DNA of 64,000 nt, taken from NCBI GenBank assembly GCA_020881915.1, contig JAJFPB010000006.1, positions 4,216,001 to 4,280,000 on the forward strand. The letters run 5' to 3'. A program made the position numbers and the translations under genes. The notes below the pieces were generated by a model. That model worked only from the letters and a program-made list of their open reading frames with translations. It did no database searches and was not told the DNA's origin. Of the stretch, positions 20,726-32,521 are shown piece by piece. The first letter of the stretch is position 1. The number at the start of each line of letters is the position of its first letter. The stretch is from Paramyrothecium sp. XJ0827. Lineage: Eukaryota; Ascomycota; Sordariomycetes; Hypocreales; Stachybotryaceae.

Positions 20726-22462
20726 ATGGGATTTGATTTTGTGACTACCGTGCTCTGGCTCGGCGTTTGCGGAGGTCTTACCTCGTTTCTTGCAGAGCTC
20801 ATCTACAATCTTTACTTTCACCCCTTGGCTCGCTTTCCCGGCCCGAAAGTGGCCGCCGCTAGCTATCTCTATGAGTTCTGGTACGATGTCGTCAAAGACG
20901 GGGTGTACTTATGGAAAATCCAGGAAATGCATGAGAAATACGGTACGTCTCGTCTTTTTAAGCCCTTGACGACAATGTTCTCATTCCAACTGCAGGTCCT
21001 ATCGTGCGGATCAACCCACGCGAACTGCACATTCGTGACTCGTCGTACTACTCCCAAATATACGCGGGTGGCGGTAGACGAGTTAACAAAGATCTGGACG
21101 CCGTTGCTGCATTCAGCGTGCCACGAGCTAGTCTTGCCACTGTGGAACACGATCTGCATCGCACGCGTAGAGGAATCTTGGGTCCTTATTTTTCAAAGCG
21201 TGCAGTTAGCTCTCTTGACTCCACTATCAACGCCAAAGTCAATCGATTGTGCGATAGACTCAGGGCTAGTGCTGCTCAGGACGAGATTGTAGATCTAGAT
21301 GCCGCTTTCGCGGCGCTCACTGCGGACATCATCACCCAATATTTTTACGGGGAAACTCCGGACTACCTTGGAAGCCCAAAATTCAAGTTCAAGGTGCGAG
21401 ATGCGATTATGGGCCTGATTGGGTGGTATCACTTTTCCCGATTCTTTCCATTGGTCGCGAACACCATCAAACAACTTCCCATACCTGTCATACGCCGCAT
21501 ACAACCCGGTGCTGCAGACCTGCTCTCTTCCCAATTGGAAATTCGGGAGAAAATTCTCTCAGGGATTGCCAACGGGAGTCACAAAACGTCTAAAGCCGTC
21601 ATATTGGAAGCCTTCAAAAATGAACATGTACCCAGTGCGGAGGCGTCTATCGATAGACTTCAGGACGAGGGCACCACGATAATCTTCGCAGGTACAGAGA
21701 CGACAGCGAGGGCACTGAGTATCATTGTCTTCCACATCCTGCAGGATAAGCATCATCTTCGACAGCTTAGAGCCGAACTAGAGGCGGTTTGGCCCTCGAC
21801 CGGCGAGGACATCACATCGACTGCTCTTGAGAAGCTGCCATACCTGGTAAAACCACAGTTCACAGCTTGAAATCCAACGACACTAACACAGCCACAGACA
21901 GGAGCGGTGAACGAGGGACTACGGCTCTCCCACGGGCCATTGGTCCGTTTGCCTCGTGTTGCTACCCATGATGTTCTACAATATGGTCAATTCCAAATAC
22001 CAGCTGGTGTAAGTACTCACCGATGATGGGTTTCCGGTACAGACACTAACGAAAAATGCGTACCAGACCCCGGTGAGTCAATCGACTTACTTCGTTCATA
22101 TGGATCCGAAAGTCTTTCCGGAGCCGCACAGTTTCAAGCCTTCGCGATGGATCGAAGCATCGGAACAGGGAGTTCATCTGGAGAATTACCTCGTCAGCTT
22201 TACCAAAGGAAGCAGACAATGTCTGGGTATAAAGTCAGTGAGAAAAGCAGTCCACTTGGGTGCGCTTGGATTACTTTGCTAAAATCTCCCTAGCATGGCG
22301 TATGCCGAGATATATCTGACCATTGCCAATGTCCTGCAAAGATTCGATATGAAATTGGTGGACACAACCTTGAAGGACGTCGGCATACACCATATTCGCC
22401 TGACTGGGTATCCTCGGGACAGTAAGGGTGAGATTAAAGTCAGATTATCAGAACGTGCTTGA
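20726..22462 (+). CDS. Cytochrome P450, CYP58-like
   Basis: About 504 residues from five exons: 20726-20942, 20996-21846, 21898-22008, 22067-22233 and 22294-22462, all with GT..AG introns that keep frame. It has an N-terminal membrane anchor, the FPGPK proline hinge, the C-helix segment [20 protein letters not shown], the I-helix oxygen-activation motif AGTETTA, the ExxR motif EGLR, and the heme loop [11 protein letters not shown] with its axial Cys. The N-terminal third closely recalls trichodiene oxygenase-type (CYP58) enzymes, which hydroxylate terpene skeletons at the ER membrane. Its placement between the two terpene cyclases supports a role in oxidising their product. All catalytic landmarks are intact. 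Confidence 0.9.
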
Positions 22463-23498
22463 TCTTTAGGTAGAGCTGCGATGAAGGGAGAGTGGTTGCG
22501 AAGGTGACTAGGAGTCTTCGTATCTATTCACATAATTGCAATTAGACCCTCGACCCTAATATCATGTGAAATCTGGCCCCATTCTGAGTCCTCTTGTTCG
22601 TGAAATTCAGTTTCATCTCGTGGAATACGTGGCACGCTCAATACATTCATTTGATGAATATGCCCTCCCCCAAACGGTGCTTGGAAGTCTCGCGGAATCC
22701 TCGTGCCTTACTTGTGTACACGCATTGCTGCTCAACACACCATCTCACAATCTCATGCTCCCATGGCGGGAACTTGAGGCTCCCAAATGGGTATAACGTT
22801 TTTGGTCTCGCATCCGGAAGCCCGCGAAGAATCTTTTCTGAAGGATGACGAACCAAACAGGCAATGGCCGACCTCGGCTCCGTTTGCCTTGTTTACACAT
22901 GATCAGCATCATCTCGTAGGATGTTGCCTAATATGACGGGATAGATAGACAGTCCACTCAATACCAAGTCTCCACTGAGGGACCTGTACTACGTCGCTTA
23001 CAGAGAGGCATCTTTTACACCCCCCTCCTAATACCCTATTTGAAAACAATATTTTCGCTAGGTAGTTAACATATTAGAGCCAACAGGGGTCCTAGCGTAA
23101 GACTGGACTTTTCCAAGTATTGGCTGAAGCCCCTCATAAGCTGTTTAAAACGGGCAGGCGATCACTCTCTTGGCGGACTTGGCACAGTTGAGGCGAACTT
23201 GGCACGGCTGACAATGCGCGCAGCTCATATCACACCGCCAAATATTTTGTTTCCCCCTGACACCTGCACTGCACTGACGCCTGCACTGACGCCTGCATGC
23301 GCCCTCACTAGCGTTTGCGGAAGCATGATCGTGACGCCTCCCGAGCGAAAACGGTATGATTTGCATGGATGCGGGGACAATGTCAATCAATCGGTTGCCA
23401 GCCATCAACAACCGGGAGCAACTTTATCATCCAGAAGCCTGCCCGTGGTCTCTGGGCTAGCCGACACACAGCAACACCATTCCATCATCAACAGCAAC
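22463..23498. other. Intergenic, 1 kb, upstream of the second terpene cyclase
   Basis: No gene is supported. Near 23260-23310 there are overlapping copies of CTGCACTGACGC-like sequence, and near 23172-23205 two copies of a CTTGGCAC-containing unit. These short repeats lie within 330 bp of the ATG at 23499. Confidence 0.45.
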
Positions 23499-24796
23499 AT
23501 GAGTTCCCTTGAAGAGTCCCTTGTGCACTCCGCAGAGATTCCTGCGGAGAAGTGGAAAAGCAACGCCGAATACCTTTTCAAGACCATACCCCCTCGCATT
23601 AGCCACTATGAGAGGAACGCCGACGACGCTTGCATCCAAGCCCAGATCGACGTCTTCGGCAAGGATCATGTGGGCATGATCACAGGCTCCTTAGCCTCGG
23701 CTGGCAACTTTGGAGCCGTGGTGTTCGCTCAGAGTACGCCCGAAAGGCTGCCAATTGTGGCTTACCTCACCGAGATGCTCAGCTTCTACGATGGTATGCA
23801 ATCTGCCCGTGCATCAAGTGATTGAAGACTGACATGAGACAGATTTCGAAGTCGAGATTGCCGAAATGGTAAGACCCCTCGACAGTAGACTTGGTACATA
23901 GCCATCGCTGATGAATGTGATATACATAGATGGGCGCGAAGCCAGATTCTTGGCTTCCGCGTGATCCCAAGTTTGACAACGCGGCTTGGCGGGCCAATTT
24001 CAAGACCGCGTTGACAAAGATCATCACGAAGTTGAGCGAGGCTGATGAGCTTCTGGGTCCCGAGACGATTAACACTATGAAGGAGCTCACAGAAACTCCT
24101 ATCTTGTGGTCTCATATGCCCAAGTACCAGTCATTCGAGGAGTACGTGGATGAGCGAGCACTGGACATTGCTTGGCCGTGAGTATTTCCCCTTAGTAGCA
24201 CCTCAAGCGCGCAAAAGGCTTCTTCTCGAGCTTGCATGTGTTGGTGTCAAAACTAATGACTTCATTGCAGGTCAGTTACTGCCACGGCTCGCTTTGGCGC
24301 AAACCTGCATCTGCCAAAGGAGTGGCTTGACTCCGTTGAGCATGTGTTCTGGCCCCTTTACGCGCACGCATGCTGCACCTATGATCTATACAAGTGGGAT
24401 AAAGATGTGAAGACCAATACCGACCAATCCAAGATAGTCAGCGTAATTCTCCTTCTCCAGCGCCTGGAAGGACTGTCGGTGGAACAGGCGAAGCTCAGGG
24501 TCAAGGAAAAGTGCTTTGAATTGGAGGAAGAGTATCTAAAGCGGAAGGAGGCTTACTTCAAAGAAGCATCTGCGGGATCCCTGACGGCGGATATGCAGAA
24601 ATGGTTCCGTTGCCAGGAAGATGTGGCAACCGGCTTTGCAATCTACAACGCCACGACTTGCCGCCACCACCCGCCCTATAACGTCGCTTACACGACCTAC
24701 TTCAACGAGAGGACTGCGGCAGGCGCTCAGTGGTACGACAACGTGTCCGTTGCTCAGCCTCTTCTTACTGGAGGAAACGAGGTTCTTATAGCTTAG
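23499..24796 (+). CDS. Stand-alone class I terpene cyclase (fusicoccadiene-synthase-type cyclase fold)
   Basis: About 364 residues from exons 23499-23793, 23843-23868, 23930-24177 and 24271-24796. The N-terminal half resembles the cyclase domain of fungal chimeric terpene synthases: GSLASAGNFG, then PERLPIVAYL and the acidic motif D98-D99-F-E-V-E103. No prenyltransferase domain follows, so it is a free-standing cyclase, like known fungal sesquiterpene synthases of this lineage (trichobrasilenol-type). The second metal motif, normally N-D-x-x-S-x-x-x-E, reads Y227-D228-L-Y-K231-W-D-K-D235, with three of the usual metal ligands replaced. Near the C-terminus the usual Arg-Tyr pair region reads CRHHPPY. 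The enzyme may therefore have unusual metal use, or be inactive; the frame is fully open, which argues against simple decay. Confidence 0.75.
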
Positions 24797-25875
24797 GCAG
24801 ACATAAGGTATTTGTTACGGTTAGACTTTCAATCCTACCAGATATCAGACTCGGTCTGAACTTGAATGTGCCAAAGTTTTGTAATGCCTATGGGTTTAGT
24901 GGGCTACTTGTTGCCTAATACGAAGCAAAGACCTCAGGTGCGTCGTGAAATGAAGAAGAGCGTTGCCTGGTCGACATAGTCCTGATTTGACCCAGTAAAA
25001 TCAAGTGACCCCAGATGCTGCCATGCTCATATTTTGCTGACACAATTCCCCACCTAATTGTGACCGAGGTTAGATGGCAGGCAATCACTTGATCATAGGA
25101 TTGAATTGTAGAATAATGCTTGACTAGATGATGGAATATGAAACCTATGTCTGACTTTTCACTCTGAGATATGATGCTCTCTTACTCACATGCACAGAAC
25201 TTTTATAAATACCAGTTGGGATTCGAAAGCTATAGGGTAGCTAGACTAAGACGCATTTCTTTTTCCTTTTTTCACGTAATCACACGACCAGCTTGATTTA
25301 GTCCCTGTGTATCAGTGAAATTGCCAATGAAGGATCCGCCATGCATCAGAATACCACAGACTAAATATGCTTGAGTGGAAAACCATAATGTTGAGATTAA
25401 ATGGTACTTCTTAGACTTATGCATGGATTTTGCAAAGCAACAAACGTTGTTCACGCCACTCGTAAATCCAATTTGATCTTTATTCGGGGTCAAAGGCACG
25501 AGATACTCACTAATCGTGAAGCTTGCAATACAAAGGCCAGCCAATGCGTACAGGATCATACCAATTCAGCTCATGAGTCTCGGATAGCATATAAAGCCCG
25601 TCTATCGAGAAAGTGAACTACCTGTTACAGCTATTTGAAGCCATTATTCCTCCAAGCGATGAACTAGGGATTTTCTACCCCAATGGCTTCATTAGCGGGC
25701 ATACTAATTCAATACAGGCTAGCCGGCGACGAGCCCGGCGAGAACATTGCGTAGCTGTGGGGGCATTGAATGTAGGCCGGCTTCCGCTCTAACTCACTCG
25801 AACTTCTTGCTCGTCTTAATCCGATTCTTCCTACCCCAACCCCAATACCCCAAGGCTTATATTTTCACAGTCTTC
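24797..25875. other. Intergenic, 1.1 kb
   Basis: No gene is supported. A minus-strand frame at 25272-25559 (95 codons) contains hydrophobic stretches and could be a fragment of a membrane protein, but it has no known motif. Confidence 0.4.
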
Positions 25876-28593
25876 ATGCGTCGCGGTAGGCCGAAGACAG
25901 AGGTTGCGCCTTGTTCATTTTGCCAGAAGCGCTTCAGACGCCAGGAGCATTTGCGACGCCATGAAAGGACGCGTACTGTAGCACCCCAGCTTCTGCGGCA
26001 CAGCCCTCCCGTTGCTTGAACGTTGACTGATGGCATCTTGTCTACTCCACAGATACCCAGGAGAAACCCTACCACTGCGATATTTGTGGCCAGGATTTCT
26101 CCCGAAAGTTCGTCACCGACAGTTGCCCTTTGTAGCTTGAACTCGGTACTGACTGACGCTTCTGATAGAGATCTGCTCATGCGCCATCTTAAACTCTCCC
26201 ATGCGCCCGGAACTGAAGATCGCGGGAGGGCTGACAGCCATCAGCCTGGCAGACCAGAGAACGATCCTCTCAAGGATCCGACCCCTACCGAGAATCCACA
26301 GCCAACGCTCCCGTCACCTCAACACCCATCGGGGCATCGATCGGAAGGCCAGGATGTGAATCAACGAATGCCATTCGTTGACTACCAAGCGCAGCAGCCA
26401 CCCAACGGCCCGCATTTTTTGCAGAACCAACCCTACATTGGCGGGTGTCCCGAGAGTGGAGGAAACTCACAGATGTTCTCGAGCCAGGAACTTGTCACGA
26501 ACGCCAATCAAGGATTAGCAGGCGAAAGTAACACGAGTACACATGAGCTCTTCGAAAGCTTTGACGGCTTCGATTGGCTGTGGACCAACGATCTCATTGA
26601 GCCCAGTCTACCGACAAGATTCGGGGATCCAGATCTCGAATCGATTGGTAGACGCGATGTCGGCGGCGCCAACACGAACAAAGTCTTCAACCCAGCTCAG
26701 AATGCTTTATCCTCTTTTCAGCATACCGATGATTTGGTTGTTCCACTACTGCGCGGAGACGGGGCTCCACTGTCTCTACAAACGGTGGAAGTCCCTCGCT
26801 TAGACCATCTTTCGGCCCTAGATGATGCCGATGTTCAACAAAGTTTTAGAGAAACGGTCGCTACACAGTTTGGCGAGGAGCGAGGAGCGGCGGGCGATTC
26901 TGTCTCTGTTTGTCCTTGGAGGATATCGATCTCCCAGTACAAAGTGATACAGTCAACCATTTCCACCCGAGCCTCTGTCTTGCCCGTTGGCTTCACCGTC
27001 CCAACGCGGCACACCTTGTCACGATACCTCGAAGGCTATTTCCGTGGATTTCATGATCATCTTCCATTCCTTCACATGCCCACTTTTTCCGTCACTGCAC
27101 TCCCAGGTGAGCTCATAATGAGCCTAGCTGCCGTGGGTGCTCTCTACAAGTTCGAGCACGACTCGGGCTACTCCATTTACTTTGCTGCCCGCGCTCTTGT
27201 GAGAGATCGACTACGTGCGGATAGGGAAGGCTCTTCGGTTGCGACGGGATTTTCACCGAGCAGTATGCTTGTGTCTCACAGGTCGCAGTCAAGATCCACA
27301 TTCTCGTCACCGTATGCAACGGACGAAGCTTCCCAAGGTGGGGCCAAGGTAGACGGCACGGATGACACTCGAAACCCTCTACGTGTCATTCAAGCTCTAA
27401 TTGTCTTAACGGCCATGTCAGCCTGGGGACGAGGGGATCTTGTATCTGACAGTTTAGAGCTGGCCAGCCAAATTGCCGTGCAGGTACGAATGAACGGCCT
27501 ATCTCAATCGGACGAAATAGCGCCTGACGTCTCTTGGAACGAATGGATAGTTGCCGAAGAAAAGCGTCGGACTCTTCTTGCAGGATTCAGTCTCCTGAAT
27601 CTTCAGTCATTGGCTTTCAATATCCCTCCGGCTCTGCTGAACCAGGAGGTCAAACTGCGCCTGCCTCATCCAATAGGGCTGTGGAGGGCGGAGTCGGAAG
27701 AAGCATGGAGCAGGCTTCGCAACGATACGCACCATCGTGAAAGGACGTACGGGTCTGTACTCAGTGAGATGGTCCGAGATCACGAGATCAAACATCCGAC
27801 CCAAATATCAGCGTTCGGCAACTTCATCCTCATACATGGACTCGTTCAGCAGATTTTCATGCAAAGACAAGCTGCCGGGTTGGAGGTCACTGGATCCTCT
27901 TCAGACTACAACACACTGCGAGGGCTAGACAGGGCTTTGCGAACGTGGCAGCACGGTTGGACAAGTGCTTTTGAGTCGACACTTGACCCTTTCTCAACCA
28001 ATGGGCCACTTTCGTTCAACTCCATGGCGCTCCTTCGTATTGCCTGCATCAGAGTGACCGTTGACCTTGGGCCATTCCGCAGTGTCATGACAAGAAATCC
28101 TGAATGTCTTGCCAAGTCCGTGTATGGTGCTGTCAATATGAAGGTGGGACGTACGCCTCATACCGATATTGCCGTTCTTCAATGCACCTACACCCTTGGG
28201 ATTCTCGTAAGATTGGGTATCGCGTTCGTATCTCGCAATCACTCGCAACGGCTGGACGTTGTGCATTCCTTGAGCTATGTCGAGTGTGCCTGTCTTCTAA
28301 GTTTTTGGCTTCAGAATATGGCTGACATGGTTCGGAAGGAAGAGCCGGCGGCGCTTCGTGCCGAAGAGCGTAAACTCCTCAGCATGATAACAAGCATCAT
28401 CAATGAAACGCAATACGCGGTGCATGTGCAGCAGGAAGTTGACCCTGTCGCACGGATTGAGATGCTTGCCGCGTACACCGTGAAGATATGGGCTGATGCA
28501 CTACGGGGCGAACATATTTTCCACATGGTACAAACAATTTCTGATGGTTTATCACTAGCTGCTGACAGAATGGTTGGACTTTTGTCTCCTTAA
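25876..28593 (+). CDS. C2H2 zinc-finger transcription factor with fungal-specific TF domain
   Basis: Nuclear regulator. The ATG at 25876 opens exon 1 with the first finger CSFCQKRFRRQEHLRRHERT. After an intron (GTACTG..CACAG, ending about 26053) comes the canonical linker HTQEKPY and the second finger CDICGQDFSRK. A second intron (GTTCGT..GATAG, ending about 26168) leads to DLLMRHLKLSH. A long Pro/Gln/Asn-rich linker and the fungal TF homology domain follow (for example YLEGYFRGFHDHLPFLHMPTF and WNEWIVAEEKRRTLLAGF). About 870 residues. It lies inside the putative terpenoid cluster and is a good candidate for its pathway regulator, possibly alongside the Zn2Cys6 gene at 41231. Confidence 0.88.
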
Positions 28594-29255
28594 TTATATT
28601 ACTACAGTCGCTTGGTCCATGTACAGAAAATGGCAAAGAAAGGTCTCGGCCATTGTGATCATCGGAACTCCTGCCTTCCACCCGATCAAAGAGGTGTTGC
28701 CGTTGCTATACGGTTAACAGGATGAGCAGGCGCTTCTTCGAAATGTTTGAAAAAAGTTTAGTCCGAAGTACTTTTTCCCGAAACAAGAAGATCATTCATA
28801 CGTTACTGGCATAATTACTTATAGAGCAATTCACAGGCGTTTGCTAAATCGAAACTGAACCGAAAGCGAAAGAACTGCAATAAGAAAACCCCAAACTGTG
28901 GAGCAACCGAAGTACCCAAATGCTGGATAATTTGGAGTAGAAATTCAGGGGGTAAGAGTGGAGCAGTTAGTCTGTTTAACTGCTAACACTCCAGAAGCCC
29001 ACATAACCCGTGTGGGCTTTGAAATCCCCCGCCCCGGTCCGTCCCAGTCCCTTGTCGGTCCAAGATGCACCGCCCACAGGCTAATTTTTATTCAGACGTC
29101 AATTTGCCTTTACTGGCTGCCATTGCGGAAAATATTATTTCCAGACGTGGGCTGCGTAACGAAGTCAGAAACATCTAGGCTTGAAACCCGCGTTTTGCAA
29201 TCAACGACTGCAAACACGCGGACCTATTGTTGACGATTATCCCACCGAGAAAAAG
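28594..29255. other. Convergent intergenic region
   Basis: This lies between the ends of the C2H2 gene and the EthD gene. A plus-strand frame at 28958-29233 has no recognisable feature. The inverted repeat at 28996-29018 and a further GCCCACA near 29071 are here. Confidence 0.45.
28996..29018. repeat. Perfect 8+7+8 inverted repeat with GCCCACA arms
   Basis: AGCCCACA, seven bases, then TGTGGGCT. It could be a protein-binding site or a small hairpin in the convergent 3' region of two genes. Its arms match the half-site of the palindrome at 17700-17713. Confidence 0.4.
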
Positions 29256-29610
29256 TCAACCAGATTGACCAGCTTTAGTGCCCTTGAGTATCAAAAGCTT
29301 CGACGTCGTGTAGTTACCGATATCGTTGAATACATCTTCAGAAACTGGGTGTGTCGATGCCACAGTAAAGGCTTCAAATCTCCTCCAGTTCATTATAGTT
29401 TGAATCTGTAATTGTGATCCAACCTCATACTTTAGGACTTCCCAACCAAGCATGCCGAGAGGTTCCCATCTTCTGTAGATACTTATGAGTCAATAATCCA
29501 GCTCAAAAGGTAGGAATAACTTACTCATCGACGAGCTTCATGTGTTTCTCAAGGTAATACTTCAGGTCGAACGCGGGCCCCGCAGGGTATATAACTGTGA
29601 TAATAGCCAT
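29256..29610 (-). CDS. EthD-domain protein, 100 residues
   Basis: A small protein found by joining two frames: exon 1 29525-29610 and exon 2 29256-29472, with a GT..AG intron of 52 bp; the exons sum to exactly 101 codons with stop. It starts MAIITVIYPAGPAFDLKYYL, continues with an EKHMKLVDERWEPLG-type segment and ends in LLILKGTKAGQSG. This order (Y-P followed by a FDxxYYxxxHM motif, then a W-rich strand and VFxDIxNY) is that of the EthD family (PF07110), dimeric ferredoxin-like folds that in fungal clusters act as cyclases, decarboxylases or dehydratases. It lies between the C2H2 regulator and the MFS transporter. A catalytic role for the His-Met segment is inferred. Confidence 0.78.
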
Positions 29611-30142
29611 ACCCCTTCTTTTGCGAAAATGAGGAGATAAGATTTGTTGGAGTACGTCTTATATTGAGATTGAAAGGGCGCGACTGTCGCTTTATATTCT
29701 ACGCGTGGGCCTACTACTAAAACTGGCCCACTTAGTTGCCCTACGAAGAGCAACCGTGAGGGTGAGTAATACCATGTCGACGGTTATCTGATGACTCGAG
29801 CTACCGTCATCTCAGAAGAAACAGCTAAGGGGGCAAAGCTAATTAGAGGTGAAGTGTTCTACCATAGTTGATAAGTGCGTTACTAATGACTCTTGGGGTA
29901 GCAGACTGTTCAGTATTTTCGCTTCGGTAAAATATACTCTCAGAGGAATACACAATCTTATATATACTAATTACAGAAGTATCGCGAGTTATCAGTAGAA
30001 TAAAGCAAGTGCTGACATTCATAGACTCCATAGACTCTAATTATAAGGTAATCGGTTGCCAGCCCACGAAGAATTTGTCAATCACTCCCCCCACTGCAAT
30101 ATGACTAAACAAGTTGGAGCTGGCCAATTCTTATATACCAGC
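29611..30142. other. EthD promoter and MFS 3' region
   Basis: No gene. It contains the GTGGGCC/GGCCCAC inverted repeat at 29705-29731, about 100 bp upstream of the EthD start. Confidence 0.5.
29705..29731. promoter_or_regulatory. GTGGGCC-N13-GGCCCAC inverted repeat upstream of the EthD gene
   Basis: Seven-base arms at 29705-29711 and 29725-29731, about -95 to -121 from the EthD ATG. The core GCCCAC is shared with the repeats at 17700 and 28996, but the arm orientation is everted relative to them. Confidence 0.4.
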
Positions 30143-31704
30143 TCACTTTTTGCCCGCCACTGAAAGAGATTGCTCTTCAGCTGCCTCAATATCGGTAACC
30201 GTTCGATTCGCGCCATTGGAGCTGATCTCGTCCTCCTGGACTTCCTCAGGTGCCCTGTCATTGATTAGTGTCACGTCTTTTTTTTCGGGCCGGTTCAGAA
30301 ACTTACTTGAGATGAGCCCAATAGTAACGAAGGACTAGAGTTGAAAGGACAAGGAAGACAGTTACCACAATTGAAAAGATGTAGCCCTTATGGTACCTCG
30401 GTGCTTCGACTGTGCGGAAAAAAATGAGAGGAGTCCAAGCGGTTGATGCCTGTGCCACGGCATTGATTAGAACGAGAGTGAAAGATCTCTCAGCGGGGGA
30501 CGCCCTAAGCAAGTTGTTGATCCATCCATGCAGAACAGGCGAAAGTCCGATAGCCGAGTATGTCGTCAAATAAGCGAACCATTGCGCTCCATAAGGAACG
30601 TTCCAAACTAGTAGGATAATTATGCCGATTAGGTTGATGCTGCAAGCAATTGCAATAGTGGCCACAGGTCCGATGAAAAGATCAGAAATGTAGGCATACG
30701 AAAGCGTATAGACGATCCCAGTGATGGGAGCCATGGAGCCAAGCTGAGTAACCCTGGATGGACTAAAACGTTGAAGACTCTTAAGCCAAAGCAGCAGGCC
30801 ACCCATGTTTGAGTGAAGACTAGTTTGCCAGTACAGCACGTCAATACCGACAATGATCCATAGGTGAGGCTTTCGGACAATTCTCCAGAGGTTATCAAGC
30901 TTGAGCTTCTCATGCTGGCGATGTCCTCCTTTCTTAAGTCGCAAGATACCATGATCGATGTGCTCCTGGCGAAGTACTCTTCGATTTGGGTGAGCCGGAG
31001 TCCCGGGAATGACAAAGTATCCAATGACACCAGTCGGCACAGTAATAATAGCGCAGATGATGTACATCCATCTCCAACCTTCGAGACCATGCACGTTGTG
31101 AAGAGTTGCAGAGGTTGCAGACTGAATCAAACCAGCCGTCATAGTACCCAACGAGAGACCAAGGAAAAAAAGACCACCACGCCTACCAATCTCGTCGCCT
31201 CTGTACCAAGCTCCTGCTTCTAGTAAGTAGGAGACTTCAAGCAAAAAATATGCCTTCGGGGAATCCCTGCTTACCAAACATATAATGCATTGCTGGAAAA
31301 AATGCTGCTTCGAACCACCCGACGAGGAAGCGGTACGTAGCAAGTTCCGTAAAACCGGTTACGCGAAACTGAAGAAGAGTAAAAACACCCCAAGCGATAT
31401 CGAGGACAGGGATAATCCAGTGAATGGGAAGGTAGGTGAAGAGGAAGAGGAAAGGGATTTGACCCGTAACAGCGCCAATAACATAAAAGGTCTTGAGTTT
31501 GACGAGCTCGTTTCCTTCAAAGCCCAGATCCTCTTTCATTCCCGCAACGTAGGCATTGTCCAAATTGTTCTGGTCCAGATACTTTACAAAGTATGCTAGG
31601 ATGGAGTATGGAACGATAAGGAGATCTAGCCTTGCGATGAGCTTTCTGTCGGCCGCAGTATCACTCTCATGGAACCATAGCCGGCCCCAGTCGAACCTTG
31701 CCAT
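30143..31704 (-). CDS. MFS transporter, anion:cation symporter (allantoate permease-like)
   Basis: About 490 residues with twelve predicted membrane spans. The N-terminus (AARDKK-type DRKLIARLDLLIVPYS, then YLDQNNLDNAYVAGM) is the hallmark of the fungal Dal5/allantoate permease branch of the major facilitator superfamily, which moves small carboxylates and vitamins across the plasma membrane. Later landmarks are YRFLVGWFEAAFFPAMHYM and GWRWMYIICAI. Two introns: one after MFG near 31210-31270 and one near 30252-30304, after which a short acidic tail ends at the stop at 30143. It is divergent from the Baeyer-Villiger monooxygenase at 32522, so the two may share a promoter. Substrate unknown; import or export of a pathway acid is possible. 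Confidence 0.87.
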
Positions 31705-32521
31705 TTTTCGGAGAGATGTTTGTATGTCGGAAAAAGTTCAACAAAGAGCATAGAAGCATTGGAAATATTGAAGTGTCGATGATGATTGCCAGGTTCTGGA
31801 CTTTCTGCAGGACCACTCCTCTAACTTGTATGTCGTGGCCTTGGAGTTGCCATGTAAGCACGAAAATGCTTCAACATGTGGCTCGGCCGCTCTCGCGTCA
31901 TCTTGGACGAAGTTGAGGTGATTCAGACCGGTTCTCGGAAAAGACAACCTAGGCGAGCTATTGAGTGACGACTGGGTCTAGGAAAGAGAGCGAAAGATGC
32001 ATGTAAGAAGGGCCGTAACAGTTGACATTGAGGCAGTTTGGACCGATACCCGGGCCAAGGATGGTGGGTCGTATCAGGCCCCACATGATAAAACCCATGA
32101 GGCTCCTATTATCGGCATGAAAAAGTTGATTTATTACCATGATACTATCCTGGTCACTGCGCTCACAATGAGGCAAAACAGCCCCACAAAGGGGTCCCAA
32201 TTTCTACCCCAAACACGAGTTTGTTTCTCTGGTGCTGAACATGTAAGTAGTATAGCGGCATATGCTACATTTAGCATACTGTAAGGGCTTTACATCATTA
32301 GGGTCGTCTATGGCGTGCTTGATGCTGGTCTATCGTGGAAGTCCAATGATGAAGACCCAATTGGAAACGTGGTGGATAGAGTCCAAGGAGCGCAAGCGAG
32401 AGAGACAGATAAGGCATTGGGTCATACCAAATGGAGTATCGGGATTGCTCTGAGGTTTCCCGTTCAGAGAGGACCTGCGTCTGGTATGCGATTCACTAGA
32501 TCAGCACCGCCAATAGTCATC
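31705..32521. other. Divergent promoter between MFS and BVMO genes
   Basis: About 800 bp. The BVMO frame is open upstream of the chosen start as far as 32315, so its true N-terminus could lie earlier. GTGGG near 32065 and CCCAC near 32081 form a loose inverted pair. Confidence 0.45.

Noticed and set aside
14376..22462. A complete trichothecene cluster
   Set aside because: Only a trichodiene-synthase-like cyclase and a CYP58-like P450 are present. No acetyltransferase, TRI6/TRI10-type regulator pair or TRI12-type pump was recognised, and the cyclase motifs differ.
25272..25559. Hydrophobic minus-strand frame as a membrane protein gene
   Set aside because: Only 95 codons, no known motif and no joinable exons; kept only as a note in the intergenic entry.
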